A DNA stretch of 7,734 nucleotides from CAZTEB01 sp964612735 (GTDB taxonomy: Bacteria > Patescibacteriota > Microgenomatia > UBA1400 > PJMF01): the NCBI GenBank assembly GCA_964612735.1, contig CAZTEB010000041.1, positions 1 through 7,734 of the forward strand. The letters are read 5' to 3'. Every line of letters starts with the position of its first letter. Position 1 is the first letter of the stretch. A model generated the notes under the pieces. The model was given only the letters and a program-made list of their open reading frames with translations, had not been told where the DNA came from and made no database searches. Positions 1-4,116 of the stretch are shown here, one piece after another. A program made the position numbers and the translations under genes.

Positions 1-506
1 AAAACAAACGGCACTATCCCCAAACCATCCCAGATTTGTTCTTTACTATCAGCATAGGGAAAGTCAGTTGCGTCATCAGTTATGGCATAAGGCTTTAAAT
101 CAGGAGTTAGCACGCAGACTCCAGCGCTGTATCCAATATAAAGAAAGTCTTGTCGCGATTTCACCTCATCTAATAGCAATGAGTCGAAACCACTTAGCTT
201 CATAGCTTGGCGCAACACAAAGGTGTTTCCACCTCGAACATAGACACCGCCCAGCTGGCTCAACTTGCCCTCAAGCTTCTCTTTTTTAGAGAAATAGTGC
301 TTCAAATCTAGTATTTCTACTTGAGCACCCAAAGACTCCAAATCAGCCACATCAAACTCAGTGCGCTTTAGTGCTCTAGCTTGATCAGCATTATCACCAT
401 CGAGCGAGTTGGGTATATAGCCAAAAACACCACTTGTTTCTGCAATTAACTTGCGTAGTTCCTGTTTATCATCACCTAGTTGATAAGAAGAAAGATACAA
501 TTTCAT
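1..506 (-). CDS. Peptidase E-like (S51 family) protein, C-terminus cut by window edge
   Basis: The first 168 residues of a cytoplasmic protein read leftward off the window edge with no stop. They match the S51 (dipeptidase E / cyanophycinase-like) family. A YVRGGNTFVL segment lies at residues 89-98 and the nucleophile motif GYSAG at 125-129, making Ser127 the predicted catalytic serine of a class I glutamine amidotransferase-like fold. The last visible residues (GLGIVPFV) are the family's usual lead-in to the catalytic histidine, which should lie just outside the window. Family members cleave Asp-X dipeptides or related small peptides; the substrate here is unknown. It is the third gene of a leftward set, 9 bases after the SGNH hydrolase stop, with a GAGAGG ribosome site 5 bases before the ATG. 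The family call is fairly secure; the exact activity is not. Confidence 0.85.
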   Translation of the reverse strand, partial: MKLYLSSYQLGDDKQELRKLIAETSGVFGYIPNSLDGDNADQARALKRTEFDVADLESLGAQVEILDLKHYFSKKEKLEGKLSQLGGVYVRGGNTFVLRQAMKLSGFDSLLLDEVKSRQDFLYIGYSAGVCVLTPDLKPYAITDDATDFPYADSKEQIWDGLGIVPFV

Positions 507-511
507 AAAAA

Positions 512-518
512 CCTCTCA
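512..518 (-). promoter_or_regulatory. Shine-Dalgarno site of the S51 gene, overlapping upstream stop
   Basis: On the minus strand, GAGAGG (512-517) precedes the ATG at 506 by five T bases and overlaps the TGA stop of the SGNH hydrolase gene (516-518). This suggests translational coupling. It is the only well-spaced Shine-Dalgarno-like site I see before a start codon in the window, and it belongs to a gene inside an operon. Confidence 0.65.
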
Positions 519-1133
519 CTTGGTAAATAGTTCATCTCTAACCTTCTCAAACATCAGCCTGTGACCCTCAGTGTTGGGATGCAGCCCATCAGCAAAAAGC
601 TCCTGCAAATCTCCGTTCTTCCAATCATCAAACATATTGATCATTTTCAAGCCTTTATCTATGGCAACTTGATTGATAATTTGATTGTATTCAGCCATCC
701 GACTAACGGTGTAATGTTTATTTTCTTTGAAAGGAGTCGTATCTGGCTCATGGACAGGCACCAGTCCAATCAACACGACTTCATGCGAAAGCTTATGTGC
801 GACGCCTACTAGTTTTACGAGGTTTTCTTGGAACTCAGTTTGAGATATGTTGCTATCTATATCGTCTTTGTTGACTTTAGAATCGTTAGTACCGATAGCC
901 AACAAAACGGTAAAGTTTTCTGGGCTTTTATCCTTAATTCTATGCTTAGCTTCTCGCTCCATTCGATCGAGCAAACCCCTAGTTGTATCTCCAGAGATAC
1001 TCAAGTTGATCAAGGTATGATCTTCAGATTTTTTATCTTGATCAATGAAAAGTTTCAGCTGAGTCGCCCAACCACCATTTTGATAATCACCCACACCAAC
1101 ACCAATGCTGTCGCCAAAGAGTATGTATCTCAT
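516..1133 (-). CDS. SGNH/GDSL-family hydrolase (esterase/lipase-like)
   Basis: A complete 205-residue protein with all four SGNH blocks. They are FGDSI with nucleophile Ser9, a glycine in block II (SISGDT, Gly48), GTND in block III (Asn83) and DGLHPN in block V (Asp182, His185). The family hydrolyses esters or thioesters and includes acyl-CoA thioesterase/lysophospholipase and acetyl-esterase members. The substrate cannot be told from sequence. There is no signal peptide or membrane segment, so it should be cytoplasmic. It lies 54 bases after the transporter gene and 9 bases before the S51 gene. The ATG at 1133 is preceded by an extended -10 element rather than a ribosome site, so it may also have its own leaderless transcript. 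The gene ends in TGA. Confidence 0.9.
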   Translation of the reverse strand: MRYILFGDSIGVGVGDYQNGGWATQLKLFIDQDKKSEDHTLINLSISGDTTRGLLDRMEREAKHRIKDKSPENFTVLLAIGTNDSKVNKDDIDSNISQTEFQENLVKLVGVAHKLSHEVVLIGLVPVHEPDTTPFKENKHYTVSRMAEYNQIINQVAIDKGLKMINMFDDWKNGDLQELFADGLHPNTEGHRLMFEKVRDELFTK

Positions 1134-1140
1134 AGAAGAA

Positions 1141-1149
1141 ATTGTACCA
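1141..1149 (-). promoter_or_regulatory. Extended -10 promoter for the SGNH hydrolase gene
   Basis: On the minus strand, TGGTACAAT is a TGn-extended -10 with TACAAT at 1146-1141. It is followed by 7 bases (TTCTTCT) and the ATG at 1133. The expected transcript start is at or next to the A of ATG, so the mRNA would be leaderless. No convincing -35 is visible, which is normal for extended -10 promoters. The same nine bases occur before tRNA-Leu(CAG). Confidence 0.6.
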
Positions 1150-1187
1150 GAGTGATGGTGCTTTTGGACTATGCCAAGAACTTCAAA

Positions 1188-2030
1188 CTAGTTGGCAATC
1201 CTTATAAGGATTGCACCAATAGTTGCCAAACTCACAGCAGTCAACTTTCTGCGCAAGCCTTTCTTTTCCTTTAAAAATAAGTGTTCACCCAACAGAACTA
1301 CGACTAAAAAAGCCTCAATAATCACCAAAGATCGGCTTGCTTCTCCTAGGGAAAGAGAGTGATTCATTGCAAGATTTGCGAGCCCCCCAAAAAAAGTGGC
1401 AATAAACACAGCCTTACCATTTTCTTTTGCCATTAAAACAATCCTGGTGATTGCATTTGGCATGATTAGCAAATTGAGAACCGCAGGAATGAGGAAGATT
1501 AGAAAAGTAAGAGTAGCAGAATTGAACTCAGAAAAAAGCACTTTGTACAGTCCAATGACTACTGCGTAGACAATAGTAGCTAAAAATGCATAAATCATCC
1601 CCATTTTAAGTCGTATTTCTTTTGACTTAAAAACAACCGCTACTCCTGCCAAAACAGTGAGTGTTGTACCAATAACTTTTAGTACACTAAATGACTCTCC
1701 CAAAAAGACTGCCCCGATAATCAAAACCCAGATAAGTCTAAACTTAGCAATTGATCCCTGTAAGGAAGCCTCTAAGTGGTTGGTTGATTTAAAATTAAGT
1801 AGGTTTTGTACAACAATAAGCACCCCCACAACCACCATTAATGTCCATATGTATAGATTTTCTGAAAAGTGCGGCTGCAAAATCACAAACGGAAAAGCAG
1901 TCAAGGCGCCAATTGCGCTAAAATAAAAAGAGAACGCCCAAGAATCTTTATTTCCTTTAAGGATGTATCTTGAAACTAATCCCTGAATGGTAAAAAGTAA
2001 GCCTGCTAATAGGGCGAAATAAAGCCACAT
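1188..2030 (-). CDS. EamA-domain (drug/metabolite transporter superfamily) permease
   Basis: A 280-residue, very hydrophobic protein of the usual DMT length. I can distinguish about ten membrane segments arranged as two EamA repeats. Each repeat ends in the family's typical Gly-Glu motif followed by a charged stretch and a last helix: FLGESFSVLKVIG near 109-121, and LLGEHLFLKEKKG near 246-258. Lys/Arg-rich loops lie near 195-206 and 254-262. These inner-membrane proteins export or import small metabolites; the substrate is unknown. It appears to be the first gene of a leftward set with the SGNH hydrolase and S51 peptidase. The ATG at 2030 is supported by an extended -10 box 8 bases upstream and the absence of an upstream in-frame alternative. 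No Shine-Dalgarno site is seen. Confidence 0.88.
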   Translation of the reverse strand: MWLYFALLAGLLFTIQGLVSRYILKGNKDSWAFSFYFSAIGALTAFPFVILQPHFSENLYIWTLMVVVGVLIVVQNLLNFKSTNHLEASLQGSIAKFRLIWVLIIGAVFLGESFSVLKVIGTTLTVLAGVAVVFKSKEIRLKMGMIYAFLATIVYAVVIGLYKVLFSEFNSATLTFLIFLIPAVLNLLIMPNAITRIVLMAKENGKAVFIATFFGGLANLAMNHSLSLGEASRSLVIIEAFLVVVLLGEHLFLKEKKGLRRKLTAVSLATIGAILIRIAN

Positions 2031-2038
2031 TCAGATCC

Positions 2039-2047
2039 ATTCTAGCA
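2039..2047 (-). promoter_or_regulatory. Extended -10 promoter for the EamA transporter gene
   Basis: On the minus strand, TGCTAGAAT is a TGn-extended -10 matching TATAAT at five of six positions in its hexamer (2044-2039). It is followed by GGATCTGA and the ATG at 2030. The expected start site is zero to two bases before the ATG, so the transcript is predicted to be leaderless or nearly so. No clear -35 is seen. Confidence 0.55.
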
Positions 2048-2158
2048 CGAAGAGAAAACCAGCTTTCTTGAGAAAAAGGAGTCGATTCACTTAGTCCTCC
2101 ACCCATACTTCAGATACTTCTTCTCACAAACTCGGTCTGATTCATTATGAGTGGTATT

Positions 2159-2177
2159 CAAGTTGCTTTGCAACTTG
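2159..2177. repeat. Perfect 8-bp inverted repeat with 3-base loop
   Basis: CAAGTTGC, then TTT, then GCAACTTG form a perfect short hairpin in the otherwise gene-free stretch 2031-2259. No T-run follows on plus or minus, so it is not an obvious intrinsic terminator. It also lies in a 31-codon open frame (2147-2242) that I do not trust as a gene. The function is unknown. Confidence 0.5.
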
Positions 2178-2227
2178 GCGGCACGAACCTGCACTACGTG
2201 CGGTGTAAAACAAAGGTGAGCACAAAC

Positions 2228-2253
2228 AAAAAAACTGACTGACGCCAGTTTTT
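2228..2253 (-). terminator. Intrinsic terminator after tRNA-Gln
   Basis: On the minus strand, an AAAAACTG arm (2253-2246), an 8-base loop and a CAGTTTTT arm (2237-2230) form an A-tract/T-tract hairpin ending in a run of seven T (2234-2228). It sits just downstream of the tRNA-Gln 3' end. The stem has little GC, but its position and T-run fit a rho-independent terminator. The near-symmetric A and T runs could let it work on the plus strand too. Confidence 0.6.
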
Positions 2254-2259
2254 CGTTTG

Positions 2260-2330
2260 ATGCCCCGCTTGGATTCGAACCAAGATTGACGGCTTCAAAG
2301 GCCGCTGTCCTGCCATTAGACGACGGGGCA
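2260..2330 (-). tRNA. tRNA-Gln (anticodon TTG)
   Basis: The acceptor stem TGCCCCG/CGGGGCA is perfect over 7 bp and starts with the U1-A72 pair typical of bacterial tRNA-Gln. The D arm has GTCT/GGAC, the anticodon arm GCGGC/GCCGT with loop CTTTGAA reads TTG, and the T arm is CTTGG/CCAAG with TTCGAAT. The length is 71 with the discriminator. CCA is not encoded (bases after the discriminator are CAA). The discriminator is T, whereas the textbook base for bacterial tRNA-Gln is G. It is transcribed leftward from a promoter at 2364-2372 and is followed by a terminator. Confidence 0.95.
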
Positions 2331-2363
2331 GAGTACTCTAGATCTTCTCAGAGTAAGACTCCT

Positions 2364-2372
2364 ATTTTAACA
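2364..2372 (-). promoter_or_regulatory. Extended -10 promoter for tRNA-Gln
   Basis: On the minus strand, TGTTAAAAT is a TGn-extended -10; TAAAAT matches the consensus at five of six positions. It lies 33 bases before the mature tRNA 5' end at 2330, leaving a leader of about 27 bases to be removed by RNase P. It diverges from the tRNA-Leu(CAG) promoter about 20 bases away. Confidence 0.5.
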
Positions 2373-2392
2373 AACAACTGCCCTCGAGGAAA

Positions 2393-2401
2393 TGGTACAA
2401 T
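2393..2401 (+). promoter_or_regulatory. Extended -10 promoter for tRNA-Leu(CAG)
   Basis: TGGTACAAT is an extended -10 identical base for base to the element before the SGNH hydrolase gene. It ends 17 bases before the tRNA, giving a predicted leader of about 11 bases. A TTAACA at 2367-2372 resembles a -35 but is too far away (23-base spacer) to be convincing. Confidence 0.6.
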
Positions 2402-2418
2402 AGGAGGTCAGTTTTACA

Positions 2419-2502
2419 GCCGAAATGGCGGAATTGGTAGACGCGCACGCTTCAGGAGCGTGTGGGAGTTCTCCCATGGAGGTTCGAGTCCTCTTTTCGG
2501 CA
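2419..2502 (+). tRNA. tRNA-Leu (anticodon CAG)
   Basis: The acceptor stem is GCCGAAA/TTTCGGC with discriminator A. The anticodon arm CACGC/GCGTG with loop TTCAGGA reads CAG. A long class II variable arm (TGGGAG/CTCCCA) is diagnostic together with A73, and the T arm is GGAGG/CCTCT with TTCGAGT. The length is 84; CCA is not encoded. It diverges from tRNA-Gln and is separated from the next leucine tRNA by 46 bases that carry a further -10 box. Confidence 0.96.
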
Positions 2503-2531
2503 CAGATCTAGTCGTAGAGCCGATTGTGCTT

Positions 2532-2537
2532 TACAAT
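2532..2537 (+). promoter_or_regulatory. -10 box for tRNA-Leu(GAG) and downstream genes
   Basis: TACAAT lies 11 bases before the tRNA-Leu(GAG) 5' end, so the leader would be about 5 bases. The hexamer is the same as at three other promoters in this window. The -35 is unclear. It may drive tRNA-Leu(GAG), tRNA-Val and the CAP-domain gene together. Confidence 0.5.
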
Positions 2538-2548
2538 TAGGTCCTCAA

Positions 2549-2630
2549 GCCCAGGTGGTGGAACTGGTAGACACGCAGTCTTGAGGTGGCTGTGCCGTAA
2601 GGCGTGGAGGTTCAAGTCCTCTCCTGGGCA
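2549..2630 (+). tRNA. tRNA-Leu (anticodon GAG)
   Basis: The acceptor stem is GCCCAGG/CCTGGGC with discriminator A. The anticodon arm CAGTC/GGCTG (one G-T pair) with loop TTGAGGT reads GAG. The class II variable arm contains GCC-GTAA-GGC, and the T arm is GGAGG with TTCAAGT. The length is 82 and CCA is not encoded. Only 17 bases separate it from tRNA-Val, so the two are probably cut from one transcript. Confidence 0.96.
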
Positions 2631-2647
2631 CTTTAACAGACAAACAC

Positions 2648-2721
2648 GGTTGCTTAGCTCAGTTGGTTAGAGCACCAAGCTTACATCTTGGGGGTCGGGG
2701 GTTCGAATCCCTCAGCAACCA
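2648..2721 (+). tRNA. tRNA-Val (anticodon TAC)
   Basis: The acceptor stem is GGTTGCT/AGCAACC with discriminator A. The D arm is GCTC/GAGC, the anticodon arm CCAAG/CTTGG with loop CTTACAT reads TAC, and the T arm is GGGGG/CCCTC with TTCGAAT. The length is 74; CCA is not encoded. It has no promoter of its own in the 17-base gap before it. The CAP-domain gene starts 31 bases after its 3' end, so tRNA processing would release that mRNA. Confidence 0.96.
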
Positions 2722-2752
2722 CACGCGTCATTTTCAGCAGCATTACATATCG

Positions 2753-3667
2753 ATGCGACTCAAAAAAATCCTCACTATACTCTTTAGAACCTGGCTTACA
2801 ACTTTAGTCATATTTTCTGGCTTAGTTGCGTATGGGATGCTAATCGAACCATTAGATGCCAAGTCAGCTGGCTATCAAGGTCTACTGAGCTATGGAGCAC
2901 TAGGAGCTGTGCTTGTGGGGAGCGCAGCCTTCTCAATACTGTGGATAGTCAGCCTAATCACTCTCTTTTACAAAAAAAGACGCAATGTCGGCTTTGCATT
3001 TTTGCGAAAATCTACTGGTATCACCATAGCTTGGTTAGCATGCTTGGTGGTAGTGGTATGGCTTGCTCCGAAACCAGAGTTTGCTCAACCAGCTGGGAAT
3101 AGTCAGCATCAAAACTATTCAGGACCAATGAGCTTCGACTTACCCGATCCAATCATCCAACCATCACCCACACCGCAACCTCAAGCTCCCATCGACCCCT
3201 ATGCAAATGATCCAGATCTCAAGGATGCTGAGTGGGGAGTAGCAGTCGAAGTAGCAGAGCATACCTACCGCATGAAGATCCAAGAAGATGACACCATGAG
3301 CACGGCAAATGAGCTCTATCAGGCTCTCAATACCTACCGAGCCACCAAAGGCAAAAGTAGATTAGACTGGCACGATGGCTTGGCAGAGATAGCTCGAGCT
3401 AGAGTAGTAGAGCAGCACTCAGACAGTTACGCTCACGAAGGATTTATCCGTAGGATTGAGGAAGAAAATGTACCAGATTCAGTCAAAGAAAGATTTTATA
3501 ACTTCGGTGAAAATGCCTCAGTCGGCTACCGATTTTCTGGAACTCACCTAATAGAGTGGATGTATGCCGGTGATGCTGGTCACGACAATAACCAGCTTGG
3601 CAAGTGGAGTCACGTCGGTGTAGCGATCAATGGCGATGACAGCGTTTTAATTTTTGCCAGTGGGTGA
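2753..3667 (+). CDS. Membrane-anchored CAP-domain (SCP/PR1-like) protein
   Basis: A 304-residue protein with three predicted membrane helices (about 10-30, 45-73 and 88-105), a Pro/Gln-rich linker (130-150) and a C-terminal CAP domain (about 185-304). The domain shows the family's conserved sites: an ALNTYRA helix, His228 in AHEGF, Glu253 in GEN and His277 in GHDNN. The domain stops almost immediately after its last strand (VLIFASG). The CAP domain probably sits outside the cell. Bacterial CAP proteins are widespread but their activity is poorly defined. I chose the ATG at 2753. The frame is open farther upstream, but only through tRNA-Val, and the N-terminus from 2753 is a sensible basic-then-hydrophobic anchor. 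There is no Shine-Dalgarno site and no good -10 near the start, so it is probably co-transcribed with tRNA-Val. It ends in TGA. Confidence 0.87.
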   Translation: MRLKKILTILFRTWLTTLVIFSGLVAYGMLIEPLDAKSAGYQGLLSYGALGAVLVGSAAFSILWIVSLITLFYKKRRNVGFAFLRKSTGITIAWLACLVVVVWLAPKPEFAQPAGNSQHQNYSGPMSFDLPDPIIQPSPTPQPQAPIDPYANDPDLKDAEWGVAVEVAEHTYRMKIQEDDTMSTANELYQALNTYRATKGKSRLDWHDGLAEIARARVVEQHSDSYAHEGFIRRIEEENVPDSVKERFYNFGENASVGYRFSGTHLIEWMYAGDAGHDNNQLGKWSHVGVAINGDDSVLIFASG

Positions 3668-3703
3668 GCACAGGCTCTAGTTATCCTGAGAAAAAAAGTA
3701 CGA

Positions 3704-3709
3704 TACAAT
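3704..3709 (+). promoter_or_regulatory. -10 box for tRNA-Phe and the GIY-YIG gene
   Basis: TACAAT ends 10 bases before the tRNA-Phe 5' end, so the predicted leader is about 4 bases. A poor -35 (TTATCC, 3681-3686) lies 17 bases upstream. It sits in the 52-base gap after the CAP gene, suggesting that tRNA-Phe and the following gene form their own unit. Confidence 0.5.
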
Positions 3710-3719
3710 ACAGCATCAA

Positions 3720-3792
3720 GCCAAGCTAGCCAAGGTGGTCACGGCGCATGTCTGAAAAACATGAGATTGAGGTTCGACTCCTCAGCTTGGCA
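3720..3792 (+). tRNA. tRNA-Phe (anticodon GAA)
   Basis: The acceptor stem GCCAAGC/GCTTGGC is perfect, with discriminator A. The D stem is GCC/GGC, the anticodon arm CATGT/ACATG with loop CTGAAAA reads GAA, and the T arm is TGAGG/CCTCA with TTCGACT. The length is 73 and CCA is not encoded. The next gene's ATG begins only four bases after the discriminator, so tRNA 3' processing would also define the 5' end of that mRNA. Confidence 0.96.
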
Positions 3793-3796
3793 CACA

Positions 3797-4054
3797 ATGT
3801 ATTTTGTGTACGTTTTATTCTCTCCAAAAATTGGTAAATACTATACTGGTCATAGTGCGGATGTAAGAGTTCGACTAGAGCAGCATAACAATAGCATTCG
3901 AGGCTGGTCCAGCAGAGGCAAACCTTGGAAGCTTGTATATACTGAAGAATACAGCACGCGTTCTGATGCTATGAAACGTGAGAAGTTTTTAAAGTCAGGC
4001 AAAGGTAGAGAGTTTTTGAAATCTTGTATCACAGATAACCCAAGTAATGCATAA
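3797..4054 (+). CDS. Stand-alone GIY-YIG domain protein (UPF0213-like)
   Basis: An 85-residue protein consisting of a single GIY-YIG nuclease-like domain. The two signature strands are FVYVL (3-7, the GIY position) and KYYTG (14-18, the YIG position). They are followed by RVRLEQHN, with Arg24 or Arg26 as the likely catalytic arginine and His30. A late Glu62 in MKREK occupies the metal-binding glutamate position of the family. Family members cut DNA or act in repair; the role of these short single-domain forms is largely unknown. I chose the ATG at 3797. The open frame continues upstream into tRNA-Phe, so an automatic start at 3761 would be wrong. There is no ribosome site; only CACA separates the tRNA from the ATG. 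It converges with the DUF2207 gene across a 62-base gap. Confidence 0.87.
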   Translation: MYFVYVLFSPKIGKYYTGHSADVRVRLEQHNNSIRGWSSRGKPWKLVYTEEYSTRSDAMKREKFLKSGKGREFLKSCITDNPSNA

Positions 4055-4116
4055 CCAGAACTTGTAATGGTAGTTAAGTGGTGCCATTTATTGACATGCT
4101 TGAAACTAACTACTAC

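Noticed and set aside
561..1274. Plus-strand open frames opposite the SGNH hydrolase gene
   Set aside because: They lie opposite a gene with intact catalytic motifs, show no recognisable domains, and have no promoter or ribosome site.
2070..2100. GGAG/CTCC stem followed by TTTTT on the minus strand
   Set aside because: It has only four pairs and a 15-base loop. A better terminator for tRNA-Gln lies at 2228-2253.
2147..2242. 31-codon plus-strand frame in the intergenic region
   Set aside because: There is no Shine-Dalgarno site and no TANNNT box at the 6-8-base distance. The frame runs through a hairpin and ends inside the tRNA-Gln terminator. The composition is not protein-like enough to call.
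2663..2752. Upstream in-frame extension of the CAP protein
   Set aside because: It would require translating tRNA-Val; the ATG at 2753 gives a normal membrane anchor.
516..3667. Recoded TGA (UGA as glycine)
   Set aside because: TGA ends the SGNH and CAP genes exactly where the domains end, and no gene needs in-frame TGA.
3761..3796. Upstream start for the GIY-YIG protein inside tRNA-Phe
   Set aside because: The 12 extra residues come from the T arm and acceptor stem. The first signature strand begins right after the ATG at 3797.
4066..4113. Possible terminator between the convergent GIY-YIG and DUF2207 genes
   Set aside because: AATGG/CCATT and GTAGTTA/TAACTAC inverted repeats exist, but the loops are long and no T-run follows on either strand.
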